Position numbers and translations under genes: made by a program. The notes under the pieces were generated by a model. That model was not told the DNA's origin. It did no database searches and saw only the letters and a program-made list of their open reading frames with translations. This document shows positions 35,701 to 47,899 of a stretch of DNA of 64,000 bases, one piece after another; position 1 is the first letter of the stretch; every line of letters starts with the position of its first letter. Source of the DNA: Epinephelus fuscoguttatus (taxonomy: Eukaryota > Chordata > Actinopteri > Perciformes > Serranidae); the NCBI RefSeq assembly GCF_011397635.1, contig NC_064770.1, positions 27,359,603 to 27,423,602 of the forward strand, given 5' to 3'.

Positions 35701-38700
35701 CAGCAGACAGCTGTGGTGTCCATAAAGTGTCCATAGTGTCAATAAAGTGTCCATAAAGTGTCCATGGTGCAGTCTACTGTGAGCAGTGCTGGTTATGTAG
35801 CCTGACAGCACCAGGCAGGAAGGACCTGCGATAGCGTTCCTTCACACACTTTGGGTGAATCAGTCTATCGCTGAAGGAGCTCTCCAGAGCTTTTATCTCC
35901 TCCTGCAGAGGATGGGAGTCATTAGTCCTCAGAGATGACAGCTTGGCTGTCATCCTCCTTTCTCCCACCACCTGCACAGAGTCCAGAGAGCATCCCAGGA
36001 CAGAGCTGGCCTTCTTGATCAGCTTGTCCAGTCTGTTCCTATCTGCAGCCGAGACGCTGCTGCCACAGCAGACTACTCCGTAAAAGATGGTTGATGCCAC
36101 CACAGTGTCAAAGAAGGTCTTCAGGAGCGCCCCCCTGCAAAAGACCTGAGCCGCCTCAGCAGGTAGAGTCTGCTTTGGCCTTTCCTGTACAGTGCTGTTA
36201 TGTGATTAGTCCAGTCCAGTTTATTGTTAAGATGAACACCCAGGTACTTATAAGATGTCACCATCTCAATGTCCTTTCCCTGGATGTTCACCGGTGTTAG
36301 GGGGAGGAGTCTGCGCCTGCGGAAATCAACCACCAGCTCTTTGGTTTTCCCCGTGTTGATCTGAAGGTGGTTGCTCAGGCACCAGTCCACAAAGTCCTGG
36401 TTCAGTTCTGTGTACTCCCTGTCGTCACCATCTGTGATGAGGCAGACTATGGCAGAGTCGTCAGGGAACTTCTGCAGATGACAGGTGGGGGTGTCGTGTG
36501 TAAAGTCTGCAGTGTAGAGGGTGAAGAGGAACGGTGCCAGCACTGTCCCCTGTGGGGCCCCTGTACTGTAGACAAATAATTCCGATACACAATCCTGGGT
36601 CCTGACATACTGCAGCCGGTCCGTGAGGTAGTCCAGGATCCAGGATGTGAGGTGATTAGCCACCCCTATGTGCTCCAGTTTGTCCCTCAGAAGCGCAGGC
36701 TGTATGGTGTTGAAAGCGCTGGAGAAATCAAAGAACATGATTTTCACAGAGCTTCCAGGCTTCTCCAGGTGAGAAAGAGCTCTATGCAGGAGGAAGATGA
36801 CGGCGTCGTCCACCCCAATGCCAGGCTGGTAGGCAAACTGCAGCGGGTCCATTGAAGGGCCTACTGCGGGGCAAAGACGAGACAGGACCAGGCGCTCCAG
36901 AGTCTTCATGAGGTGCGATGTTAATGCCACCGGTCTGAAGCTGCTGAAGTCCTTGGGGTGTGGAGTCTTGGGCACAGGTACCATGCAGGATGTCTTTCAC
37001 AGCTGTGGTACTCTTCCCAGCCTCAGGCTCAGGTTGAAGATGGTTTCAACTATCCTGCACAGCTGGTCTGCGCAGGATTTCAGGAGCCTGGAGCTGATGC
37101 CGTCTGGACCCGCAGCCTTCCTCGTCTTTATCCTCCTCAGCTGATCTCTCACCTGACAGGTAGTGAAGGACAAGCTGGAGCAGGGGAGCTGTGTGCTGGG
37201 GGGTGGGGGTGATGAGGTGGGGGGAGGAGTGGAGGTTGGTGAGATGTCCGGGGGAGCGGGAGTGGGGGAGGTGTCGAAGCAGTGTGCCAGGAGTGTAGGT
37301 GGGGGGGAAGGTGAAGGTGAGGATGAGGGGGGTTGCAGCCGTGATGTCTGGGCCAGGGGAGGGGCAGACTGATCAAATCTATTGAAGAACAGATTCAGAT
37401 CATTCACCCACTTCTGGTCACCTCTGGCCTGGGAGTCTGGTTGTTTGTGTCCTGAGATGGTTTTCAGACCTCTCCAGACTCCGCTGACGTCGCTCTGCTG
37501 CAGCTGTTCCTCCATCTTCTTTATATCCTTCCTTTCCCCGCCTGATGTTTCTCTGTAGCTCCTTCTGAACTGCCTTCAGCTCCTCCTTGTTTCCAGAGTT
37601 AAAAGCTCTCCGCTTCTCCTTCAGGAGAGCTTTTAACTCTGGAGTAATCCAGGGTTTGCTGTTTGAGAAGCAGCGTACAGTCCTGGTGGGTACGGTGTTT
37701 TCCACACAGAAGTTTATGTAGTCCGTAATGCATGATGTCATACTGTCAATGTCCTCCCCATGGGAATCGCTGAGTACCTCCCACACAGTGGCCTCGAAGC
37801 AGTCTTTCAGGGCCTCCTCGGCCTCCTCAGACCACCTCTTCACAGTGCGGGAGGTTGCTGGTTCTCTCTGCACCAGAGGTCTGTAGACAGGCAGAAGATG
37901 AACCAGGTTGTGATCAGCTCTTCCCAGGGAGGGGCAGGGGGGATGAGTGGTATGCCTCCTTGGTGTTGGCATAAAATAAATCCAGTGTTTTATTGTCTCT
38001 GGTGTGGCAGTAAACATACTGGATGAAGGTGGGCAGGGTGGTGGATGGACAGGCATGGTTGAAGTCCCCAGAGATCAGAAGGAGGGCCTGAGGGTGCTGT
38101 GTTTACAGCCTACTCGTAACAGAGTGGAGAAAGTCACAAGCAGACTCAGCCTTTGCAGATGGGGGGACATACACTGCTACCATTATGACATGAGAAAACT
38201 CCCTGGGTAGATAATATGGTCTCATGGCAACAGCCAGCAGCTCAATGTCCCTGCAGCAATGCTGTTGCTTGATAGTGATGTGCCCAGAGTTACACCATCT
38301 ATTATTCACAAACACAGCCAGCCCTCCTCCTTTCCTCTTACCGTTGTCCGCTGTCCTGTCGTGTCTGATGAGCTGGAATCCGTCCAGCATGGCAATCGTG
38401 TCCAGAACTTCTGTGTTTAGCCATGTCTCAGTAAACACCAGCACGCTGGTCTGCCGGTACTCTACCCTCTGATGGCGAGTCAGCGCCGACAGCTCGTCCA
38501 TCTTGTTGGGGAGCAATCTTACGTTCCCCATGACGACGGATGGGAGGACGGGTTTGTACTGTCTCCTCCGGTGTCGGCGCTGCACTCCGGCGCGACATCC
38601 CCGTTTCCTTCTCCGCAGCTCGCCGGGAATGTCGTGTCTCTCCTCGGGCCGCACCGCGGTGTGATGCAGTGCTAACAGCTGGTCCCAGGTGTAAACAATG

Positions 38701-40408
38701 GAGGCACGGCTGGGCGCCAGGTCCCCGCACACCATCGTATCCATAGCAAAATGGGAGAAAGACCGCTATAAGGAGAGCGGTCTTCGTCTCCATAACAAAA
38801 CAGAACATAAGTGCTAGCTAGCTAACTGAAAGAAAACTCAAAATAAGAAAGTTAAATGAAAAGAAATTGAAAAAAACTCAGCGGTGAGCAGGAGCTGCTG
38901 TAACAGGCGTCCGCACTGGGGGCGCCATCTTGTAGATAGAAAGTTAAAGGAGATAGAGAAGATAAACTCACAGGATCAGCAAACAAACTCATCTTGCAGC
39001 ATGGTCTTAAACAAAAGGGATTCAAATAGGCCACTCCCACACTTAAATAACCTTCCTCTTCCTGGATTTTCTCCTGAGAGGACTGATTGGTGGATCTCTC
39101 CACCTGATCTCAAGGAGTTATGTATTCTGCTTTGTAGTTCCCACTGAATGTACATGTAATTCATGTTATTTATTTATTTTTTTAAAACTCCACAGGGCCC
39201 CTTTAAATCATGTCAGACTTAAAAGGATTGTACCTGGTAGCCTTCTTCCACATGTCCTTGCAGGGCCAGTTTGACGTCCTCCACAAGAACTCCAGTGTCA
39301 GTGTTTTGCTCAAAGCCCATGATGTCATTGAAAACGAAAGGATAAACACTCTCTGGACCTTTTTTGATCTTGTAAGTTTTGTACTGTAAAGTAGAAGGTG
39401 CAATTATTTGCATTACTTTAACCAATCTAAGATGAATATACAACACTTAAACCAAAAATATCTGCAACTGCTTAATTTTATTCAGCAAAGAACTGTGCAG
39501 GCACACCATCTTACTGATATCACTAATGCCCATTTTAATCGATTAAACACTGTTAACACTCAGATTATATATGGATTACTTTACTAGGATTGGATGTTTC
39601 TGCTGTTGTTTTTTTAATTTCTTACTCTAATCACACAAGCAATGTTTTAAAAAAAACTAAACTGTGATTATCATAGGAAATGCGTTAATGTGGTTAGCAA
39701 TCCAAGATGCTATTTTATCCACTTTCATCAATAATTAATATAGACTTTAAAGAACTGTGGAAGATTTTTGCTTTGAATCACGACAATCAACGGTAATAAA
39801 TACCTTTGTGGTGTAGCTTCTCCCAGAGATTGCATCTGTTGGAGCTCGGCCGGTAATTCTGCCTTGTAAAATGGTGTCAATAGAGTTGATGAAACTGGAC
39901 TTGCCGGCACCAATTGGTCCATAGAGAAGAATTCTGAGATGTTTGAGGTTTTTGTATCCAGGTTTGTACAATTTCACAAAATCGAGATCTTCCTCTTTGT
40001 TCCTGTTTCATGATGGAAAATCGTTGCATTAAAACACTGTGTTATTTTTATTATTAAATCCATTAGCCACACTGTGACTGCTGCTCTGTTGTCACACACA
40101 TCAACCAGTCAACACAGCAACAAAACACTTCAGTGATATGTCAAGGAGCAGAGCCACACATCGAGGCCAAAATGGCACCACACAGACTTTATATGTATTA
40201 ATACTCACTGCGGCAGATTCCTCCATGGCGTACTCAAAAGTGCTGAAGAGCAAATAACATATGTTACCACACAGTAAGACAATGCTGTATTTTAATATCA
40301 GAATTATCCATGAATAGTATCATCACAATATTTAAATAACTTTTGCAATATTTGGAACATCATTCAAGAAGGTGAAAGCGCCAAAGGTAAAGACTCACCT
40401 CCCCCCAT
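32777..40408 (-). CDS. ifi44-like: IFI44-like GTPase, locus 5 (clade I, intact, with LINE-expanded intron)
   Basis: Coding exons in transcript order are 40408-40399, 40242-40209, 40002-39804, 39383-39234, 33790-33619, 33185-33085 and 32938-32777, giving 275 aa. All borders are GT-AG and there is no stop. The N-terminus is short ([14 protein letters not shown]): the first coding exon stops after 10 nt, so the proline-rich tail of loci 1 and 2 is absent. Position 6 is Leu, which does not suit N-myristoylation. The P-loop is [10 protein letters not shown]3 is FNDIMGFE and G4 is TKVD. The intron between the 150- and 172-nt exons is 5.4 kb against 1.3 kb in locus 1, because it holds a LINE, a SINE and other repeats. 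It looks functional if that intron is spliced. Confidence 0.9.
34640..34800. repeat. DNA-transposon-like repeat fragment
   Basis: TATACACCGATCAGCCAAAACATTAAAACCACTGACAG is a motif common in dispersed teleost repeats, as I recall. Only one end is recognisable, and the overlapping 141-codon minus-strand frame shows no protein features. Confidence 0.4.
34845..35125 (+). mobile_element. tRNA-derived SINE
   Basis: It starts with a tRNA-like head: A-box-like GTGGCCTAGTGG and B-box GGTTCGATCCC near 34893-34903. The conserved teleost SINE tail GGGATGGGTCAAATGCGGAG and an ACTTTAACTTT end follow. It sits in intron sequence of locus 5. Confidence 0.7.
35413..38939 (-). mobile_element. Nearly full-length CR1/Rex1-group LINE in intron of locus 5
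   Basis: On the minus strand, an endonuclease region (38744-38103, then 38056-37418 in another frame) includes FTETWLN and [10 protein letters not shown]-type blocks. It is followed by reverse transcriptase (37515-36121) with [11 protein letters not shown] and [20 protein letters not shown]. The catalytic box reads FPDD instead of YxDD. A C-terminal [11 protein letters not shown]…AVRLHNQH segment ends near 35774. The 3' end is a (TTATC)n-type tail. AAAGTTAA flanks both ends (35405-35412, 38940-38947), an 8-bp target duplication. Frameshifts and the altered box make it inactive. Confidence 0.85.
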
Positions 40409-40923
40409 AGCTGTAAAGGAAGACATTTCAAAATCAAATGCTAACATAAGTTGGAGACTCTTATCTAAGTAGTAAAATGTTTTAAATGTTTTAAAAGTAA
40501 CAAATTACATACTAGAGAATGATAACAGGAGACAGGAAGGAGGTAAAACCATTGCTAAATAAAAACAATTATAATTCAAGTATTTCAAAGTATAGCTTTT
40601 AAGTTTAAATTTCAGTAAAATAAAATTAGTTAAACATAAACCATAATAGGTCAAACTCAGGACTGAGGTTTCATTTCCTTTCATTTTATAGCTCTACAGA
40701 ACATTTACAACTTTGAGAAAAGAATAATAATAACACCATAAGAGTAACTATACTACAGTAACATGAAGAGAGTTTACTCACTTTGAAGGATTTTCCTAAA
40801 AGTTAACTGATTTGTATTCTGTTACTGAGCACACAAATCATCACATAATAAACAAAGTGCACTTTTGCTTCCCAATTAGAACAGCATATTAAACTGAAGA
40901 CAGGCGTAACAGAAAGCTCTTAC

Positions 40924-40952
40924 CTTTATGTAGCTGCTCTGGACACAGTGAC
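40924..40952 (-). other. Locus 5 5' non-coding exon (start approximate)
   Basis: CAGCTACATAAAG|GTAAGA, as in loci 1 and 2. Confidence 0.6.
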
Positions 40953-40974
40953 ACTGCATTCTTTGGAGAAAAGT

Positions 40975-41007
40975 CTTTTTATCAGTTCTCCTCCTGCTTT
41001 CGCTTTC
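40975..41007 (-). promoter_or_regulatory. Locus 5 core promoter: ISRE plus TATA-like box
   Basis: The minus strand 41007-40996 reads GAAAGCGAAAGC (ISRE), followed by TGATAAAAAG at 40984-40975 as TATA-like box. Spacing to the first exon is as in loci 1 and 2. Confidence 0.75.
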
Positions 41008-41039
41008 ATTCTCCATCTACTTCAAACTGGAACGACCCT

Positions 41040-42098
41040 CGTTAAACAGAGGAGGTGGCCTAGAACACCTCTTATCACTCTTGAGATCCCTCCCCATATG
41101 TCTTAACATCCGTTCACACCTTGACCCACCTAACCCAAATGACACACAAAATGGCTGGGTGGGTCAATGACCTCAAGGACTCTGTGAAGGTTCACACCCA
41201 GTTCAGTTCCCAGTGATTTGGCACTTAAGATTACCATGACCTTGATGACTGAGACTCCTCACCAACATGTTTAAATGGTTGTAAGCCATCGGAAAAACAC
41301 ACCACAACCCATAAAGCATCAAGCAACATTATTTAAAATCTTAATTGAGGTTGCCACAAATTAAGATTTTAAAACGATTCAGTTTTCAATGATGCAGTTT
41401 GAAAGGAGGATTTGCATTTTGCCTAAGAAATTAGGTTATAAGTCTCACTTCAGTGCTGTTTGCTGGTCGCATTGTCTTCAGTATCTACGTTTGCTTACAG
41501 CAACAGCTCAAGGAGCTTCAGTCAACTTTCAGCAGGGGTGTAAACAGCTCATCCACAAGAACGGTCCCAAGTTTGACGTCAAAGTGTACAATGGACTTTA
41601 CTATGTAAACACTGTAAGTGAGAAAAACGAAGATAGGTGTCTTTATGATATGCCACGTAAGATTCACCTTTATTCTCAGTAAACCATATGACTTATAAGA
41701 AACTCCTCAAAGGTCAAATAATAATGTTTTAAGCACTGGGGGAGGGGGTCCTCAAAGGACTGGAGCAGAGTAATACAATTGTTTTGTTACAAATAAGTTC
41801 ATATGGAAAAGTCTTCAAGTCTGAATCATTTTTTTCTGCTTTTTATGTGTGTGGGAATTCTGTTGTGGTCACTTTAAGAGTTACAGAAGTCAGTAACATG
41901 ATGTTATGTCATGTGACTAGTAATCAGGAAGTAAGGTAGCATGGCTCTCAGTGATGTTGGTTCGTTGCACCTGAGTTAATCCAGTGGTATCTGCACACAC
42001 CTGATGCCTAAAGTAGCCCTTTGAAGTTCATTAAAGGATCATTACAAGTAAATACATGAACAGACAATTGATTACATTTAAAGGAATGTTACGCAACT
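41040..42098. other. Intergenic upstream of locus 5
   Basis: No gene is seen. The flank shared with locus 4 is at 41392-41490. The 97-codon frame at 41389 has no counterpart or recognisable motif. Confidence 0.5.
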
Positions 42099-42099
42099 A

Positions 42100-42504
42100 C
42101 GCACAAAAAGTAAGGAAATTTGTGTTAGGCAGATTATTTCTTTGTTGTAACAGTGTTTCTTGGCTTCTAGCCTGTTTATTTCCCTTTAAAATGGTGCCAC
42201 ATTTGTAAGGAACATGCATTTGTGGGATGAGCAGCAGAGTATGTGGGTGTGTGGGCACTTGATTGTCAGCAACCAGGGGTACCAGAAGCTCAAAGCAAGA
42301 GTCAGTAGCAGCAGCAAAATAAAAGCTGTTTGGCATTGGCAGAGAAGATTTGGCAAATTTTTCATGCTCAGCTCTGCTGCTCATCCCACAAATGCATGTT
42401 CCTTACAGAAACAGGCTTTCCAGTGGTATAATATTTACTGCTAAGAAGCATTGTTACAACAAAGAAATAATCTACCAAACACAAATGTCCTTACTTTTTG
42501 TGCT
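42100..42504. mobile_element. Tc1/mariner-like MITE
   Basis: Terminal inverted repeats of about 50 bp (GCACAAAAAGTAAGGA…TTTCTTTGTTGTAACA at both ends, inverted) are flanked by TA at 42098-42099 and 42505-42506. An inner inverted repeat surrounds TGCATTTGTGGGATGAGCAGC. It is 405 bp and non-coding. Confidence 0.8.
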
Positions 42505-42506
42505 TA

Positions 42507-45418
42507 GTCTATATTACACTTTGAGTTGAAAAAACAGTAATACAAGTGAAAACAGGAAGATTTAATTCATGTGCACATTGAGTTGATATTGATTTACATT
42601 GTGAGTATTTGTATATGTTAAAATCAAACATAGACTAAATTCTGCTCTTTGTATATTTTTTCGTTTCACCTTTCCTTGCAGTGTCATTTAACCTGTGGAC
42701 AAGAGCACAACGGTCCTCAGAGTCAGGAACGTGTTTACCTTTCAAGTTACATACAGCACATATAATGAGGACAGCACAGTGAAACCACAGCTTCCGGGCA
42801 GGACAACACAGTGCAAGCTGCCAGATAATATCAACATCGTCACACGCAGCCAGTGGATGAGCGCCAGAGCAGTCTCCAAACAGACTGTGCCATGGCAGAG
42901 AAAGCATCTTCATTAACACTTTCCCTGCCAGAGTATTATTTTTAAGTTGACAGACACGGCCAGCATTTTTGATTATATTCACCAATCTTTCAAGACCCAC
43001 AGAATATTTTTTTATGACTATGTAAACAGTATATACACAAAACTAAAGAAGAGACCTTCCGTTTTTAAACACAGAAAACATTTTATTCTATCGTATTCCA
43101 TTTCTTTTTTTTATCAACTCTTGAATTTGTGCTTTTTCATTTAAAGAAAACAACATTTTGGACAAAAAGTGGAGAAAATTGTCTTTTTGTCAAAGTCAGT
43201 CACTTTCAAGTACAAAATCAATTCACTTTTTTTCTTATTTCCCTATGTCATCTTGAATGAAAGGAATATAAATGAAAATAATAATAATTATAATAATGAA
43301 AATAATTATGATTATAATAATGAAACACATTGCCACATTCAGTGATCGCGCAGTGCTCTGTTGTCTCCCCCTCCTCTGTGGTCGTCTTGTCCATGTGTCA
43401 CTGTCACCAACATGGAGATTTCATCCCACTAGACTCGTTGCTTCTTCGTCCAAATTGGATTCAGAATGTAGATCAAAACAGGAATCGTCGGGGTCGGAGT
43501 CCTTCAGCATCTCCACGGCCTGCGCAACCGTAAACATTTCCGTTGGCGATGGTGTGCAAGCTGCAACATCTTCCTCCGATTTCCAGCGGATCTTTGACCA
43601 TTGACTATTTCTGCTCAATGTAAGACACAGAGACTGACTGAGCCTTCTGTCTGCACTCTGCTTTCATTTCGTCCATATTTATGCACATTTTCTGAAAGCT
43701 TATGGATACAGACAAAATGGAGGTGTACCACCAGAGATCATGGAGACAATGTAGCGCACTTCAAGCAAGATGCGACCATAAGAGATGACAAAGAAATTTA
43801 ACAATGGCATAACGGAATAAGTTGGTAATATATAATAAGATATACTAATACGGTAAGATGTGTGTAATGTATATGATGATATATAATGGCTGCACAGACC
43901 ACCACTGTCTCCGATGCTGCCTCCATTTAAAGGTAGAATATTACAACCCCCCTCATTGTCGCCTTATGTGTTGTGTGTAACTTTTGACTCTGCCGTCTAG
44001 TGTCATCTATTGGCTGTATCTATGCATCATAAAGGCAAATGATAGTATGGCAGCAGTGGCATTTAAAAATGTTTGTAACAGACTATTTTCCTACGTAAAG
44101 GGAGTATAAATGAGCCTTCATCCCCTCCACCACATACTAGGCTGCAATCTGAACAAGTCATTGTTTAGTTTGAAACAGAAAGAAAGTGACATAGAAAGTT
44201 GTATGATCACCTCAGGGAAATGGCTTCACACTGAGTAACTATGTCTATAACAAACACACTGTTAATGAAATGACTGTCAGCCAACAACAACAAACAATGG
44301 CTTTATCTGCATGTCAAGCTGAATATGGTTACATGGCACTGGCTACTACCACACAAGAATGACTAACTGTTACAGTTACTAACTTACTTTTCAAGCACTT
44401 TTTGAGAACTGAGCTACAGCACTACATTACTCTTGGACAGGCTGGGTCTGATTTCAGCATTTTAAGCTGCTTACAGCCGCCGTGTAGACACCTCGACACA
44501 GATAGTGTAGCTAACAGCCACTCTTGAAAAGCCTTCCTCAGAGTTTTTGTAAACTTCAAACAACTGATTTACAGTTTAGTAGTAATAGGCTATTATTAAT
44601 AATCATCTAAACATGAGACTGTGATGCATCCCTTTCTGTCTTCTCTGAATGGGTATTTGTCTTTTAATTTACTGATTGATCCTTCCCCAGGAGAGTATAT
44701 TAAACAGACTAGGTGTGACATCAGCTGACTCTTTTTTTACTGACACCTCTACCCTGACCTACTCTAAAGCCCAGCAGCCATGCTTTGTTTGTAACACTTC
44801 CAGGGATGTGGGAATAAGTTGTGGTGTGTGAAGAAGCCTGAATGGTGTTCAGCTGTACCTTGCAGGCTCCTTGTCGTGGTTTGTGTCCTTACCACTGTCA
44901 GCCTGGCTTTTATACCTGACTCTTTGGGCCCGTCCCAGTACCCCCTCTTAGCCCTACCCCTTGGCCCTATCCCTACATTTGGGTTAGGGTTAGGGGTAGG
45001 GGGCATAACGAGGAGTAGTGGGTATGAAACTAGCCCTTTTGAGCGAGGGATTTCAGATGCTGACTTGCCAGTGAGGGGTAGACGTCGCCATGGCTACCAC
45101 TGAGCAAGAGACGGGGGGAAAAGTTCATACATAGCTAACATTACTGTCGTCAGGTTGCTGGTTAGCTAGGTAGCTAGCCCGCACTATCTGGCGTCTGTCA
45201 TCTGTCCTGTTCTGCAAAATTGTCGGACTTTTCACATTACGATAACATGCCAGCTAGTATAACTATGCTGCCTCGTAATGTTAGCTGGTTAGCTAGCTAG
45301 CAGAAGTCCCCTGTTGTCTGTTGTTCATCAAACTAAGTATGATGAATGCGGCAGACGCGATCGGTAGGATGAATGAGACTGCATTGTAGATGCTGCTTGG
45401 AAATGTAGATGGCTCGCA
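42507..45418. other. Intergenic between loci 5 and 6, no confident gene
   Basis: A minus-strand frame at 43618-43421 reads FTVAQAVEMLKDSDPDD and has an acidic stretch. It is faintly like the N-terminus of piggyBac-type transposases, but too short to call. The opposing frames at 42635-43000 have no recognisable features. A short TTAGGGTTAGGGG stretch near 44985 is part of a GC-richer repeat with a GGGCCCGTCCCAGTACCCCC block. 45100-45420 is a GC-richer segment with GCTAGC repeats. Confidence 0.45.
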
Positions 45419-45471
45419 GGTTCTATAAAGTGTTTCTTGTTAACATGTTGCCTTAATATCTAATTGTAGCA

Positions 45472-47314
45472 ATGATGAATTGGGTGAAAAGACAGTTCAC
45501 TTCTTCCCCCAGTAAGATACTTAGAAATTTTTTAAAACTAAAAAAGATAATGACAGTAAATGACACATTCTTAATTTATGTGAAGTTTTCTCCCCCTAAA
45601 ATGTAACTTATATATTACATCAACTTGTGCACTTCAGCTTCTCCTGAGCCATAGAGGAACATACCATGGAGGTGAGTAATGTGTTAAATAGTTTTGGTGC
45701 CTCTGGTGTTTAATGGCTTTTCATCAGCTAACTATCTTTAAAACCAAAACTGTACAACTGCACACAGTCATGTGTTAAGCCTGCCTGTTGTTATGTTTTA
45801 CTTTTTGCTGTCAGCCTGAGAGACACAATAGTTTGATTTCAAGGGTGTAACGGCAAAGCACACCATATGTAAAACTGATTTAAACAAGTAAATCTAACAT
45901 TTAACCTTTTCTTTATTGAACAGTAACAAAGACAGAGACCTGCAGGTTGTGAAGGATTATCAGCCTCATAACAGTGAGGTCCAACAGCTCAGAATTCTGC
46001 TTCATGGACCCTCTGGGGTCCAGCTTCTTCAACTCTGTTGACAGTGTTTTACAAGGCAGAATCACTGGTCGGGCTTTGGCAGATGCAGTGGCGGACAGCT
46101 TTACCCAAACAGTATGAATCACTGACTTTTGAGCGTGAAACTTCACCAAATTTGCTTGTAACTCTTTTACCTAATATTCAAATTTTTTACATGCACCTGC
46201 TATCATAATTCAACCACATAGATGAGCAGTGTTGCAGCTAGTTGTGATGAAACTGATGAGCAAGACACAAACTGCTATATGGCCATCACTCAATAGGTGG
46301 CACTGTTGTCATAACTGCATTTTTCTGTCCTACAGTACAAAACTTACAAAATCCAAAAAGGAGGACCAGGGACGTTTTACCCTTTTGCCTTCACTGACAT
46401 CATGGGCCTTGATAAGGATACCAATACAGGAGCGAAAGTGGGAGACATCAAACTGGCCATGAAGGGACACATTAAAGATGGATACACTGTAAAATATACT
46501 GAATTCATTAAACTCTGTTGGATATATTTCAGTAATACAATCCAGCTTTGAGATCTTTTTTAACCAATAATTTTATTTATTTATTTATTTTATATATTTA
46601 GATACAGTAGAAACCATTTACATGCAAAAAGTCATTCTTTAATTGAATTTATATTGTTTTTCAGTTCAATCCTATTGCTAAAATTTCAGAGGATGATAAT
46701 TACTACAACAAAGATCCCACTCTGAAGGACCAAGTTCATGTTCTGGTTTGTGTCGTCTCTGCTGACACATCAAGCATCCTGAGTGATGAACATGTGAAAA
46801 AGATGAGGGATGTCAGACTGGCAGCCAGAGACATGGGTAAGAGTTATAGGGTTTAATAAGTTTAATCCAGTAACCTGACAAAGATTATTTTGATTTACTT
46901 GGATTCTGCCCTGTGTCGGAAGGTATTCCCCAAGTGGCTATTCTCACCAAGATTGATGAAGCCTGTCCAGAGGTCAAAAAAGACATAAAGAACGTGTATA
47001 AGAGCAAGCACCTGAAGAATAAGGTAGGTTTCTAGAGAGTTGTTATTCAAGTTGGAATTTGATTCTGCTTTACTTTTCAATAATGTAACACAAAAATCTC
47101 CTTTGATCAGCGCTTTGCTTTGTTCTAACAATGTCAATTTGTTAAAATTTAGATGGAGAAAATAAAGGCGTCGCTGGGTATTCCAGAGTCCTACATCTTT
47201 CCTGTGAAGAACTACCACTCAGAGATCGACACAGACGATGACACTGATACACTGATACTGAGCGCACTGAGGCGCATCATTAACTTTGGAGAAGACTTTG
47301 TCAACAGCCTGTAG
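45472..47314 (+). pseudogene. IFI44-like locus 6 (clade II pseudogene, inverted copy of locus 3)
   Basis: Exons are 45472-45511, 45638-45671, 45924-46111, 46336-46488, 46665-46836, 46923-47023 and 47153-47314. Two lesions kill it. In the 34-nt exon the Trp codon of the PWR motif is TAG. In the P-loop exon an 8-nt deletion near 46013 removes the GSGK codons and shifts the frame (a further 3 nt is missing near 46090). The remaining exons are open, with FTDIMGLD and TKID. Homology to locus 3 starts only at about 45419, some 50 bp before the first coding exon, so the promoter and non-coding exons were left behind. Its 3' flank is split by insertions. Confidence 0.9.
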
Positions 47315-47899
47315 ACCTCCATACTGCTGCTGAGGCTTTATCACACTGTAGAAAAAAGTCTATTTGCAAACAGGAATGACATAAAGGGCTTGTATTTACA
47401 TGCATGTAATGCATACAGTATCTGCTATATGGTATGTTGTGTCGCTTCTACCTTGCTGGATAAAGTATAAATAGGCTGTGCATCAACCTGAGGCAGTTAA
47501 AACCTAGATGTGCATAAAGCAGGCTTGGATCACTCTCAATATCCTCCTGAGACCCTGAGTCCTCATATGAGGACATTATATTTTGGGTTTACTGGACTGT
47601 ATACCTCATACTGTACTATGTACATACTATAACTTGCACCTGTTTTCAATGTACATCGACACATCATTGTGTCATCTAGTGGTAGTAAGACCACAATACA
47701 CTTATCCATAATAAACAAGATGGCAGGACAGTGGGACTTTACTGTCGTTTCCTTTGAGGAAACTGGGACTATATTTATCAGGTCCTACTAATCCAGAGTG
47801 GTTTGAGAAATTAAGAATACATACAAATAAAACTGGAATCAATGAAATCTCCTTGCACAGCCACAGATCGTCAGGTGCTGGTAGGCAGCAGGAATGTGA

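Noticed and set aside
43421-43618. Minus-strand frame faintly like a piggyBac transposase N-terminus
   Set aside because: Only about 65 codons with no catalytic domain or inverted ends found nearby; too weak to call.
44975-45002. TTAGGGTTAGGGG, possible interstitial telomere repeat
   Set aside because: Barely two units, embedded in a longer GC-rich repeat with CCCTA blocks on both strands.
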